Source of the DNA: JACQFK01 sp964619955
Lineage (GTDB): Bacteria; Planctomycetota; MHYJ01; JACPRB01
Direction of reading: 5' to 3'
NCBI GenBank assembly: GCA_964619955.1
Contig: CAZUJF010000012.1
Span: 1-64,000 of the forward strand
DNA: 64,000 nucleotides
The translations under genes and the position numbers were made by a program. Each line of letters begins with the position of its first letter. Position 1 is the stretch's first letter. Under the pieces are notes generated by a model. That model had not been told where the DNA came from, did no database searches, and saw nothing but the letters and a program-made list of their open reading frames with translations. Positions 35,311 through 43,992 of the stretch are shown here, piece after piece.

Positions 35311-37017
35311 ATGGCGCCCTTGAAACGATTCCCGCTTCTCCTTCTCCTGCTGGCCTCCTGCGGCAAGGCGGATCCGCCGGCGGTCCCCGCACCCGCCGCG
35401 GCCGAAACGCCGCTGGTCCTGCTGCCCGCGGGGGAGTTCACGATGGGCGCCGCCTCGGGACGGCCGGACGAGACGGCGCATCCGGTGAAACTCGCCGCGT
35501 TCTGGATCGAGCGCCGCGCGGTGACGCAGGAGCTCTACGAAAAGGTCATGGGGGTGAACCCTTCCAAACGCAAGGAGCCGCAGAACCCCGTCGAGCGCAT
35601 CCAGTGGGTGATGGCCGCCCGCTTCTGCAACAAGGCGTCGCAGCTCGAGGGGCTCACACCCTGCTACAACCCCGAGACCTGGGACTGCGACTTCGAGGCG
35701 GACGGCTACCGGCTCCCCACGGAGGCGGAGTGGGAGTACGCGTGCCGCGCCGGCAGCAGGACCCGCTATGCCAACGGCGACGATCCCGCACAGTTGTCGC
35801 AGATCGCCTGGTGCAAACCGCATTCGGGGGGCCTGCCCAAGCCGGTGGGCCGGCGGCAGCCCAACGCGTGGGGGCTTTACGACATGCACGGCAATGTCTG
35901 GGAGTGGTGCCACGACTGGTACGGCGAGGGCTACTACAAGGAGAGCCCGCCTGAAAACCCCCGCGGACCCGCCGCCGGGATGCACCGGGTGCTCCGCGGA
36001 GGCGCCGCGGACTCCCCCGCCGAGCGCTGCACCTCGTCGTACCGCTTCAAGGAAAGCCCGGTGTTCACCGACGCCTGTTTCGGCGCCGATTTCTACGGCT
36101 TCCGCCGCGTGCGGAGCGCCGCCGGCGTGAAGAAGACGCGGCCGGCGGACACCGCGAAGGTCGAGGCGGCCCCGAAGCCGGCCGCCCCCGCGCCCCAGGC
36201 CCCGCCTCCGCCCCCCGGCAAGCTCGACCCTTCGAAGCTCAAGGGACGTCTCGTCTTCGTCAGCGACCGCGCGGGTTCGCTCGATCTCTGGACGATGAAG
36301 GCGAACGGGACGGATCCGAGGCCGCTGACCCGGGATGCGTTTCCGGACGCCGACCCGCGCTGGTCCCCGGACGGCCGCGCGATCCTCTACACGACCCTCC
36401 GCGGCGGCTTTCCGGAGGTCTGGACGATGAAGCGGGATGCCTCGGGCGCGGTGAAAGTCTGCGCCGGCTCGCAGGCCGCGTGGGCTCCGGACGGCAAGGC
36501 GATCCTCCTCATCCGCGACAACCAGGCCTGGGTGCGGGACCTCTCCTCCGGCCAGGAGAAGAAGGTCGTGCCGGACGCCTGGGAGCGCTGCGGCGTGCCC
36601 GCCTGGCATCCGGGCGGAAAGAGCTTCGCCGTCGCGAGCCGGCATGAGGAGACGATCGGCATCTATCTCCTCTCATCCGACGGAAAGGAGCCCCGGCGCC
36701 TCAAGACGGCGGAGGGCGCCTGCACGCCCTGTTTCTCGAAAGACGGGCGCAAGCTGCTCTTTCAGACCGTGAAGGGGCGCGTCCACCAGATGGGCCTCGA
36801 CGGAAAGGGCGAGGAGCCGGTCACGTTCGGGGCGGACATCCAGCACGACGGCCGCTACTCCCCCGACGGCCGCCATCTGCTCTTCTCGAGGGCGCCGGCC
36901 GCCGAGGGTCCCTGGCAGATCTGCGTGGCCGACCTGGAAAGCGACGACCTCGACTCGGTCGTGCTCACGAAGGAAGGCTCCAACAGCCTCGCCGACTGGC
37001 ACGCCGACGAGGATTAG
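35311..37017 (+). CDS. SUMF1-fold / TolB-propeller fusion lipoprotein
   Basis: The protein has 568 residues. The ATG at 35311 has GGAG nearby and starts a lipoprotein signal (LLLLLLASC, Cys17); the open frame extends a little upstream. Residues about 35-268 are a SUMF1 fold (YRLPTEAEWEYACRAG, NAWGLYDMHGNVWEWCHDW, YGFRRVRS). By eye only one of the two active-site cysteines of true FGE has a counterpart (C240), so catalysis of sulfatase maturation is doubtful. A Pro/Ala linker (about 280-310) leads to a TolB-like propeller (about 312-568; RWSPDGRAILYTT, WAPDGKAILLI, YSPDGRHLLFS). It is the last gene of the second ECF operon and overlaps the convergent rnd gene by 4 bases. Confidence 0.88.
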   Translation: MAPLKRFPLLLLLLASCGKADPPAVPAPAAAETPLVLLPAGEFTMGAASGRPDETAHPVKLAAFWIERRAVTQELYEKVMGVNPSKRKEPQNPVERIQWVMAARFCNKASQLEGLTPCYNPETWDCDFEADGYRLPTEAEWEYACRAGSRTRYANGDDPAQLSQIAWCKPHSGGLPKPVGRRQPNAWGLYDMHGNVWEWCHDWYGEGYYKESPPENPRGPAAGMHRVLRGGAADSPAERCTSSYRFKESPVFTDACFGADFYGFRRVRSAAGVKKTRPADTAKVEAAPKPAAPAPQAPPPPPGKLDPSKLKGRLVFVSDRAGSLDLWTMKANGTDPRPLTRDAFPDADPRWSPDGRAILYTTLRGGFPEVWTMKRDASGAVKVCAGSQAAWAPDGKAILLIRDNQAWVRDLSSGQEKKVVPDAWERCGVPAWHPGGKSFAVASRHEETIGIYLLSSDGKEPRRLKTAEGACTPCFSKDGRKLLFQTVKGRVHQMGLDGKGEEPVTFGADIQHDGRYSPDGRHLLFSRAPAAEGPWQICVADLESDDLDSVVLTKEGSNSLADWHADED

Positions 37018-38126
37018 CCGCCGAGCTGCTTGAGGAACGGCGCCCGAAGGAGCGTCTCGCGCCAGCCCGTGAACAGAGCGGCCGCCGCCTCGCCGGATCC
37101 CGACTCCGCCGCGGCGATCAGGTCCCGCAGCAGCCGGTCGGGGAAGACCAGCTCGGGGGAGAGCTCCAGCTCGGCGCAGATCTCGGCCGCGGCCCGGCGG
37201 ATCCGGCCGCCCGCACGGATGCGCTCGAAGGTGTTGTACGGCGGCGGGTCCAGCGGGACGTGGTCGTCCGCCGACGCCGACGCGCTCGCCCGCAGCAGGC
37301 GTCCCGTGAACGCATCGCCGTGCCGCTTCGCCCAGTCCCAGTACACGCCCTTCACCTTCGCGAGCTCGGCGCCCGTCTCGGGCAGCAGCCGCGAGATCAT
37401 GAACAGCGTCTGCGGCGAGGGGGCCGCGTACTTCTCCGCCGGCGTGAGGCCGTTGTGCCACTCGATGACGAAGCGCAAGGCCGCCTGGCCCGCCGCGTCC
37501 AGCTGCCACGCGTTCCTGAAATCCTCGAGCGACATCGTCTTCGGAGGCTCCGGCACCACCGACTCCAGCGAGACGTCGTGGATCAGCGGGGCCAGCTTCT
37601 TCGCCTCAAGCCGCGGCAGCATCCAGTCCCGCAGCGCCGGCAGGCACGAGACGTCCTTCGCCGCGTAGTCCAGCTGCTCCGGCGAGAGCGGCCGCCGCAC
37701 CCAGTCCCCCGCCTGCTGCTCCTTCGCCTCCCTCAGGCCCAGGATGCGGTAGAGCAGATACGCCAGCGAGACGGGGTACTCCGGCCCCAGCAGCCCCCAC
37801 GCCACCTGCGTGTCGAAGAGGCGCGGATAGACCTCCATCTTGAGGGACTCGCGGAGCCAGCCCACGTCCTGCCGCCCCGCGTGCACCACCCACTCGACGT
37901 CGGGACGGACCAGCAGCTCGCGCAAGGGGTCGAGCGAGGGGAGCCGGATCGCGTCGATGAGGTGGACGTCCGCCCCGGCCGAGATCTGGACGAGGCAGAG
38001 GCCCCGCCCCTGCCCCCCGGTCTCGAACTCGGTGTCGATGAAATAACGCGGAGCGCCGGCCAGCGCGCGGCAGGACTCCTGGAGCTGCGCCGGCGTGTCG
38101 ACGAAGAGGTAGCGGGGGCTGTCCAC
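37014..38126 (-). CDS. rnd: ribonuclease D
   Basis: The protein has 370 residues. It is a DEDDy 3'-5' exoribonuclease: Exo I is FIDTEFE (D31, E33), Exo II is VVHAGRQDVGWL, and Exo III is LDYAAKDVSCL with Tyr and Asp. A helical HRDC-like region follows (about 215-285) with a further C-terminal extension, as in bacterial RNase D. It trims 3' ends of tRNA and other RNAs in the cytoplasm. It stands alone on the minus strand. Confidence 0.9.
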   Translation of the reverse strand: MDSPRYLFVDTPAQLQESCRALAGAPRYFIDTEFETGGQGRGLCLVQISAGADVHLIDAIRLPSLDPLRELLVRPDVEWVVHAGRQDVGWLRESLKMEVYPRLFDTQVAWGLLGPEYPVSLAYLLYRILGLREAKEQQAGDWVRRPLSPEQLDYAAKDVSCLPALRDWMLPRLEAKKLAPLIHDVSLESVVPEPPKTMSLEDFRNAWQLDAAGQAALRFVIEWHNGLTPAEKYAAPSPQTLFMISRLLPETGAELAKVKGVYWDWAKRHGDAFTGRLLRASASASADDHVPLDPPPYNTFERIRAGGRIRRAAAEICAELELSPELVFPDRLLRDLIAAAESGSGEAAAALFTGWRETLLRAPFLKQLGG

Positions 38127-38160
38127 GCCCCCATTTCACCAGAAAACCCGGCGGCGCGCG

Positions 38161-39432
38161 CTAATTGAGCTTCTTGATCCGGACGTTGCGGAACTGGACC
38201 GCGTCGCCGTGACCGGCGAAGCCGAAGCCGCCGCTGGTCCGCGCCATGCCCGGATGCGGCTTGCCGCCCATGAACTCCGTGACCTTCGAGAGGTCGCAGT
38301 CCAGGATCAGGTTGCCGTTGAGCTCCACCTTGATCGTCGAGCCCTTCACGGTGACTTCCTGGAAGTTCCACTCGCCGACGGCATGCTGGTAGCCGCCGCG
38401 CGCGGCCGCGACCATCCCGTACGCCGAGCCGTGATACTGGCGCGCATCCAGCTTCGCGTACTTCGGCGAGCTGTCGTCGAGCACCTGCAGCTCGCACATG
38501 CCCTCGTACGCGGTGTCGCCCTTGCCCGGGTAGCGGATCGCCAGGCCGTTGTTCCCGCCCTCGGGCACCTTGAACTCGACGCGCGCGACGAAGTCGCCGT
38601 ACTCCGCCTTCGTGTGGATCGTGCCGCCCTTGCCGGGCTTGCACACGACGGCGCCGTCCTTGATCTCGTAGTTCTCCACGGGACCGGCCCAGCCGTCGAA
38701 ATCCTTCCCGTTCCAGACCGGCTCGAAGCCCTCGGCGGACTTCTTCGCCAGGATCTCATTGGCCTCGGCGGGCGGGATTTCGCGGACGAAGATGTTCCTC
38801 CAGCGGATCTCGCCGCCGTGGGTCTGCAGCTGGATCGGGCCCTTCGCCGCGAGGGGCTTGCCCTTCTCCCAGAAGTTGTGCAGCGGCGCGTGGTCGACCA
38901 CGAGTTTCCCGTTGAGCCAGATCGAGGTGCGCGCGCCCACCATCAGGATGCGGAACGAGTTCCACTCCCCGAACGGCTTGTCCGCCAGGACGAGCGGGTC
39001 CTTGCCCGGCGCGCCGGGGGCGTTGTTCCAGAGCCCGCCGGAGCCCTTGTCGGCCCCGATGTTCCACTTGCCGCCCGCCTCGGTGAAGTCCCAGATCTGG
39101 ACCTGCGGCACGCCGCGCAGATAGATGCCGCTGTCGGCCTTCGCGACCGTCTTGTAATCCACCAGGAACTCGATGTTGCCGTAGTCCTTGATCGTCGTGG
39201 CGTATTTGCCCTTGCCGTCGTTGACGAGCTCGCCGTTCTGGACCGACCAGTGCTTCTTCATGTCGGCCGTCCACTCGTCGCGCTTCTCGGCGGGCATCGC
39301 GGCCACCTTGCGCGGATCGGCCGTGTCGCCGCCGCACCAGCCTTCCAGATCCTTCCCGTTGAAGAGGGCCGTGAACCCGGCGGGCGGTTCCGCCTGGAGC
39401 AGGACGCCGATCGCGAACGTGAAAGCGAGCAT
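38161..39432 (-). CDS. exported two-domain DUF1080 (3-keto-disaccharide hydrolase) protein
   Basis: The protein has 423 residues with a short signal peptide (MLAFTFAIGVLLQAEPPAGF). It contains two DUF1080 jelly-roll domains, about 17-215 and 230-423. Each begins with the family hallmark (TALFNGKDLEGW and EPVWNGKDFDGW) and ends with IRWRNIFVREI or VQFRNVRIKKL. DUF1080 members include 3-keto-glycoside hydrolases and are greatly expanded in planctomycetes. The duplication inside one chain is notable but not unique. It probably acts in the periplasm on oxidised sugars. Confidence 0.9.
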   Translation of the reverse strand: MLAFTFAIGVLLQAEPPAGFTALFNGKDLEGWCGGDTADPRKVAAMPAEKRDEWTADMKKHWSVQNGELVNDGKGKYATTIKDYGNIEFLVDYKTVAKADSGIYLRGVPQVQIWDFTEAGGKWNIGADKGSGGLWNNAPGAPGKDPLVLADKPFGEWNSFRILMVGARTSIWLNGKLVVDHAPLHNFWEKGKPLAAKGPIQLQTHGGEIRWRNIFVREIPPAEANEILAKKSAEGFEPVWNGKDFDGWAGPVENYEIKDGAVVCKPGKGGTIHTKAEYGDFVARVEFKVPEGGNNGLAIRYPGKGDTAYEGMCELQVLDDSSPKYAKLDARQYHGSAYGMVAAARGGYQHAVGEWNFQEVTVKGSTIKVELNGNLILDCDLSKVTEFMGGKPHPGMARTSGGFGFAGHGDAVQFRNVRIKKLN

Positions 39433-39538
39433 GAAGATCCTCCTGTAAGAGCGATTACTATACGCCCGCCGCCCTTAATTTCATTTGAGAAAATGCCACC
39501 CCGCCGTAGCCCGGCCCCGGCAAAGGGGCGAAGGCGGG

Positions 39539-39955
39539 TTATGACTTCTGGCGCTTTGCGACGATGAGGTAGACCGCGGCGCCCGGGTCGGCGGCGTAGG
39601 ACGCGGGCCGCTTCTGCTCCTTGCCCGCCGTGCCGCTGATGCACCAGGTCAGCGTGTCGCCCTCGATCTTCAGGATGCCGACGTAGAGCTTCCGCCGGTA
39701 GCCCCCGCTGGTCCCCGTCGCGTCGATCGACTTCCCGTCCTCGGCGATGACCAGCGTCGCGTCGCCCACGGGGGCGCCGGACCCCTTCTTCACGGTGATC
39801 GCGTTGTCCTTGACGACGAAGTCCAGTTTCACGCCCTGGTCGGGGTTCTCGCCCTTCCCCTCCGTAAAGCGCGCCCCCGTCCAGGCGCCCTGGAGGTCCT
39901 TGATCGAGACGCCGTCCCCCGTCAGCAGGAACAGCAGGGCGGCGGCAGACAGCAT
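39539..39955 (-). CDS. small exported TIGR03067-type protein
   Basis: The protein has 138 residues. The ATG at 39955 begins a signal-like stretch (MLSAAALLFLLTG). The remainder fits the planctomycete TIGR03067 pattern: LQGAWTGARFTEGKG near the start and ILKIEGDTLTWCISG near the end, a small beta-barrel of unknown function. The frame stays open far upstream but that part opposes the universal stress gene. The divergent neighbour starts 108 bases away. Confidence 0.8.
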   Translation of the reverse strand: MLSAAALLFLLTGDGVSIKDLQGAWTGARFTEGKGENPDQGVKLDFVVKDNAITVKKGSGAPVGDATLVIAEDGKSIDATGTSGGYRRKLYVGILKIEGDTLTWCISGTAGKEQKRPASYAADPGAAVYLIVAKRQKS

Positions 39956-40063
39956 CTCCCCATGATACGCGGAAATGTTCCCGGGAGACGTGGGGAATTC
40001 AGCGCCGCCGGGGCGCCGGAGGCCGGATGCGGACTGGCACGGCGCTTGCACCCCTCCCCTCGT

Positions 40064-40915
40064 ATGTTCCGACGCATCCTGATCCCGCTGGACGGTTCGC
40101 CCCTCGCGGAGGAGGCCCTCCGGCGGATGGAACGCCTGCTCGCCGGCCCGGGCACCGAACTCCTGCTCGTCCATGTGGTGCCCCGGACGGGCATGGAAGG
40201 CGCCGCCTTGAAGCTCGCGGAGGCCCAGGCCGAAGCCTACTTGGCCGGCCTTGAGCGGGACCTGGCGGGCCGGGGCATCCGGGTTCGGACGCTCGTGCGC
40301 CAGGGGCCGGCCGCGGAATCCCTGCTGGAGGCCGTGGATGCCGAGAAGGCCACGCTGGTGGCGCTGACGACCCACGGGCGGACCGGCCTGGAGCGCTGGG
40401 CGTTCGGCAGCGTCGCCGAGAAGATCGTCCGCAGTTCCCCGGCCCCCGTCCTCGTGTTCCGCTCCTTCGGCCCGGCGGCGCCGTTCGAACCGGCGAGGCT
40501 GCTGGTCGCGGTGGATGCGAGCGGTCTCTCGCGCGAGGCGGTCGCACCGGCGGCGCGGCTCGCGCGGCGCACCCGCGGGTGCCTGCTGCTCCTGCACGTG
40601 CAGGACGCGGCGCACGAGCACGTCCCCGAGCCGGAGCTGCGCGCCGTCTACGACCTGGCCCGCCAGGAGGGCGTGGAAGCCCGGCCGCTGCTGAGGACGG
40701 GCGATCCCGCGGCGAAGATCCTCGAGGCGGCCGCCGGGGAGAAAGCGGACCTGATCGTGATGACGACGCACGGGCGCTCGGGCGTGGGCCGCTGGGTGCT
40801 GGGCTCGGTCGCGGAGAAAGTCCTGCGCCAGGCCGACCGGCCGGTCCTGGTCATCCGCGTCGGACCGGCTCCGCTCGCCCCGGCCCCCGTCCCCTCCGGC
40901 GTCCTCTTCGCCTGA
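40064..40915 (+). CDS. tandem universal stress protein (two UspA domains)
   Basis: The protein has 283 residues. Two Usp domains are fused, about 1-140 and 141-283. Each starts with the family strand (RRILIPLDGSPLAEEAL; RLLVAVDASGLSREAV) and ends with an ATP-binding loop (THGRTGLERWAFGSVAEK; THGRSGVGRWVLGSVAEK). The ATG at 40064 directly precedes the first strand. It is an ATP-binding stress protein in the cytoplasm, with unknown partner. It ends one base before the convergent gene. Confidence 0.9.
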   Translation: MFRRILIPLDGSPLAEEALRRMERLLAGPGTELLLVHVVPRTGMEGAALKLAEAQAEAYLAGLERDLAGRGIRVRTLVRQGPAAESLLEAVDAEKATLVALTTHGRTGLERWAFGSVAEKIVRSSPAPVLVFRSFGPAAPFEPARLLVAVDASGLSREAVAPAARLARRTRGCLLLLHVQDAAHEHVPEPELRAVYDLARQEGVEARPLLRTGDPAAKILEAAAGEKADLIVMTTHGRSGVGRWVLGSVAEKVLRQADRPVLVIRVGPAPLAPAPVPSGVLFA

Positions 40916-41935
40916 TCACTTCGGGGCGCGCGGGCCCTCGGCCGGACCGGTGGGAACGATGACCTCGAAATCCCGCCCCCTCAGCGGCCGCTCGTTCAGC
41001 TGCTCCAGCCCCTGGATCCGGGCATCCGGCGCCACCGAGATCGCCCACTCGATGCCGTTGTCCGCCACGATCATGCCGTATTTCTTCAACCCCTTCAGGA
41101 TCGCCTGCACGTGCGGCGGATAGGGGGCGACGTCGAACTCCTTCCGCAGCCGCAGGCGCTCGCCCATGCGCGGCCAGGTCTCGTCCTTGCCGTGCCCCGC
41201 ATGATGGGTCGCCGGATAGACATAGGCCTTCCTCGAGCGGCGCACCGTCACGCGCATCGCGTGCTCGACCATGCCGCGCGCGACCTCGTCGTAACGCACC
41301 ACCGCGGGGAAGATCGGCAGCCCGGCCGCGTCCGCCGAGGTCCAGCCGTCGGGACGCAGCGCGTTCGAGGTCAGGTCGAAGCGCGCCGCGCAGCCGGCCG
41401 ACCAGCCCTTCTCGTCGCGCCGGCCCACGAAGAGCTCCACCAGCGTCATCGCGTGCGGATCCACCACGATCACGTGCCGGTCGCCCTCGCCCGCGCGCTG
41501 GACCTCCTCCAGCTTCTTTCCCGGAAACGAAAGCGGCCAGCCCTCGATCGGCGCGTCCGGCGGGATCGGAAACGGCCCCTTGTCCGACTCGTCCGGATAA
41601 TCGACGAGCTTGAGGTCCACCTTCGGCTGGCCGGGCGGGACCAGGATGTAGCCCATGTCCTGGTTGTAGCGGAAGCGCTTTTCCGCCCCCACCGAGGCGA
41701 TGATCCGCGCCGAATCCGGATGCACGGGACGGCCGCTGACGTCCTCGTTCCAGGCGTTGTCCCTGGGGAAGATCTGCAAAGCGGACACGATCGCATCCGC
41801 CTCGGGCGTGTCGAAGGACACCGTCCGCTCGAACTTCGGCAGCTCGGGCAGCGCCCGCCCCTCGTGGTTCACGCGCCGCTCCTGGGCGGCGCCCCCCAGT
41901 CCGAGGCAGCAAAGGACGGCGACGCTCCGCAGCAT
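40916..41935 (-). CDS. exported protein of uncharacterised family
   Basis: The protein has 339 residues with a signal-like N-terminus (MLRSVAVLCCLGLGGAA). Conserved-looking blocks include FPRDNAWNEDVSGRPVHPDS, MTLVELFVGRR, GLPIFPAVVRYDEVARG, AYVYPATHHAGH, PRMGERLRLRKEFD and KKYGMIVADNGIEWAIS. I recall this pattern from secreted proteins of several soil phyla but know no assigned activity. Asp/His-rich segments could form an active site. It lies 2 bases from the downstream end of the upstream 41938 gene, so the two are probably co-transcribed. Confidence 0.75.
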   Translation of the reverse strand: MLRSVAVLCCLGLGGAAQERRVNHEGRALPELPKFERTVSFDTPEADAIVSALQIFPRDNAWNEDVSGRPVHPDSARIIASVGAEKRFRYNQDMGYILVPPGQPKVDLKLVDYPDESDKGPFPIPPDAPIEGWPLSFPGKKLEEVQRAGEGDRHVIVVDPHAMTLVELFVGRRDEKGWSAGCAARFDLTSNALRPDGWTSADAAGLPIFPAVVRYDEVARGMVEHAMRVTVRRSRKAYVYPATHHAGHGKDETWPRMGERLRLRKEFDVAPYPPHVQAILKGLKKYGMIVADNGIEWAISVAPDARIQGLEQLNERPLRGRDFEVIVPTGPAEGPRAPK

Positions 41936-41937
41936 CT

Positions 41938-42615
41938 TCAGGGGGCCCCCAGCGGGCGGGACACGGAGCCGTTGTTGTGCTCCCGGAGCCAGAGTTCCAG
42001 CTCGCCCGGATCGGCCGCCGCGCTCAGGATCACCGTGGGCACCAGGAGCAGCGAGCGTCCCGCCTTCGGATGCACGAAGCTCTCCGTCTGGATCAGCACC
42101 CCGGCATTGTAGGCGAGCAGTTCCACGGGAAGCGCCGGGTATTTATGCAGGCCGATGCGCTTCACCAGATAGGGGTGGAAGGGGGAGAAGTTCCCGGCCT
42201 TGCAGGACAGCACGTAGTCCAGCCCGCCGCCGTGCAGCGTATAGAAGACCTCCTCGCCCTGTTGCATCCAGGACAGCCCGCCTCGGAACCAGCCGAAGGT
42301 CCGCAGGCTCCCCACGGTCTTCGACTCCCCCTCGATCACGGGATACCGCTCGCGGAGGATCGGCTCGACGGCCTCAAAGAGGTGGGACGGCCCCGCCTCG
42401 AACGTCGTGCTCGAGGAGAATCCCGATTCGAGGACCTTCGCGCCGGCGCTCACGGACGTTTCCACCTTCATCGGCGCACGGTCGAGGCCCGTCATCGCCT
42501 GATAGTGCTGCTTGAGCGCGGGCTCGTCCAGATACAGGTACTGGTACGGCTTGCGGACCGCCTCCGCGCCCGGCAGGCGATTCAGCCCCCCGATGATGCG
42601 CTCAAGAATTCCCAT
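41938..42615 (-). CDS. hypothetical protein
   Basis: The protein has 225 residues, no signal peptide and no membrane helix. I do not recognise it. Mixed alpha/beta composition is visible, with KPYQYLYLDEPALKQHYQAM near the start, GWFRGGLSWMQQGEEVFYTL in the middle and LLLVPTVILSAAADPGELEL near the end. It is the first gene of a probable two-gene minus-strand unit with the exported protein (2-base gap) and is divergent from the squalene-cyclase-fold gene. Confidence 0.6.
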   Translation of the reverse strand: MGILERIIGGLNRLPGAEAVRKPYQYLYLDEPALKQHYQAMTGLDRAPMKVETSVSAGAKVLESGFSSSTTFEAGPSHLFEAVEPILRERYPVIEGESKTVGSLRTFGWFRGGLSWMQQGEEVFYTLHGGGLDYVLSCKAGNFSPFHPYLVKRIGLHKYPALPVELLAYNAGVLIQTESFVHPKAGRSLLLVPTVILSAAADPGELELWLREHNNGSVSRPLGAP

Positions 42616-42701
42616 GCCAGCCCATCATACAAACCCCTGCACTAAACGGCCCCCAGCCGGTGTATATCGTGTGGGGCGAGCCGCAAAATAAGGGAGCGGT
42701 G

Positions 42702-43949
42702 ATGGTGCGGGATCTGAAATTCTGGGCGCTGCTGCTCTGTTCGTCCACGCTCGCCTTCGGGCAGAACGACCCCAACAAGAAGCCCAAGCAGGCCGTCTCC
42801 GTCGACCAGGCCTCGATCGACGCGGCCATCACCAAGGGCCTCGACTTCCTCAAGGGCTCCGACTCGCCCGAAAGCCACACGGGCGGCTCCGACGAACTCA
42901 AGCTGCTCACCTTCATCCACGGCGGCCTCCCCGAAAGCGACCCCGCCTTCCAGGCCCTGCTGAAGAAGCTCCTCGACTCGCCCCTCGAGAAGATCTACCC
43001 GGTCGCGCTCACCGCCATGTGCCTGGAGGAGGTCGACCGCGTCAAGTATCAGCACCGCATCGCGCAGTGCGGGCAGTTCCTGCTCGACAACGTCAAGCCC
43101 AACGGCGGCTTCGGCTACGGCGAGCCCAGCGCCTTCATCATGAACGTCCCCACCGGCGGGCGGAAGAGCATCGCCTCGGGCGGCGCGAAACCCCGCCCCG
43201 TCGCCGAAGTCTCCGCGCCCGGCGAGAAGGTCAAGCCGAAGGTCGAGAACCCCATCAAGCTCTCGAAGAAGAAGGACGGCCCCGCCGACCGCAGCGACAG
43301 CTCCAACTGCCAGTACGCCGCCCTCGGCCTGCGCGCCTGCCACGACGCCGGCGTCACGTTCCCCAAGGAGATCCTCGAACGCTGCCGCAAGTACTGGGAG
43401 GGCGCCCAGCACCCCGGCGAGAAGGGCAAGGACCGCCCCAGCGTCGCGTCGGGCGGCGCCCCCGTCGGCGAACCCCGCGGCTGGTGCTACAACGACGGCC
43501 AGGGCCTCAACGAATGCGGCCACGGCGGCCAGCCCTACTCCTCCATGACCGCGGGCGCGATCGGCGCCGTCTGCATCTACGACTACATGCTCGGCAAGGA
43601 CTGGAAGAAGGACAAGGTCGCCCTCGACGGGCTCGCCTGGCTGGACAAGAACTGGTCCGTCACCGAGAACGTCGGCCCCTGCGAGACCTCCGGCGGCGCC
43701 GCCAACGGCTGGCTCTACTACTACCTCTACGCCCTCGAACGCACCGGCATGCTCTACGACACGAGCCTCATCGGCAACCACGACTGGTACTTCGACGGCG
43801 CCCGCAAACTCCTGGAGGCGCAGCAGGCCAACGGCTCCTGGAACGCGAGCCACTTCAGAAAACCCACCTGGGACACCTGCTTCGCGATCCTCTTCCTCAA
43901 GCGCGCCACGCGGCGGCTCACGGCGTCCGAGTCGGGGGCCAGGAAATAG
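42702..43949 (+). CDS. exported prenyltransferase/squalene-oxidase-repeat protein, paralogue 1
   Basis: The protein has 415 residues. The ATG at 42702 has AGGGAG 5 bases upstream and starts a signal peptide (LLLCSSTLAFGQ). The rest is an alpha/alpha toroid of the squalene-cyclase / terpene-cyclase-like type, with motifs such as CLEEVDRVKYQHRIAQC, FLLDNVKPNGGFGYG, SNCQYAALGLRACHDAG, LYYYLYALERTGML and ANGSWN. A Lys/Pro/Gly-rich insert (about 155-200) interrupts the toroid. The catalytic DxDD of true cyclases is not seen, so it is probably a binding or unknown enzyme domain. A paralogue lies at 54877. Confidence 0.85.
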   Translation: MVRDLKFWALLLCSSTLAFGQNDPNKKPKQAVSVDQASIDAAITKGLDFLKGSDSPESHTGGSDELKLLTFIHGGLPESDPAFQALLKKLLDSPLEKIYPVALTAMCLEEVDRVKYQHRIAQCGQFLLDNVKPNGGFGYGEPSAFIMNVPTGGRKSIASGGAKPRPVAEVSAPGEKVKPKVENPIKLSKKKDGPADRSDSSNCQYAALGLRACHDAGVTFPKEILERCRKYWEGAQHPGEKGKDRPSVASGGAPVGEPRGWCYNDGQGLNECGHGGQPYSSMTAGAIGAVCIYDYMLGKDWKKDKVALDGLAWLDKNWSVTENVGPCETSGGAANGWLYYYLYALERTGMLYDTSLIGNHDWYFDGARKLLEAQQANGSWNASHFRKPTWDTCFAILFLKRATRRLTASESGARK

Positions 43950-43992
43950 CCTTTCCCTTGACTCGTCCCGCCGCCCGCTCGATAACAGCGGC

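Noticed and set aside
27432..37017. SUMF1-fold lipoproteins as maturases of the sulfatase at 47396
   Set aside because: By eye neither has the active-site cysteine pair of FGE, and both are far from the sulfatase; another maturase is more likely.
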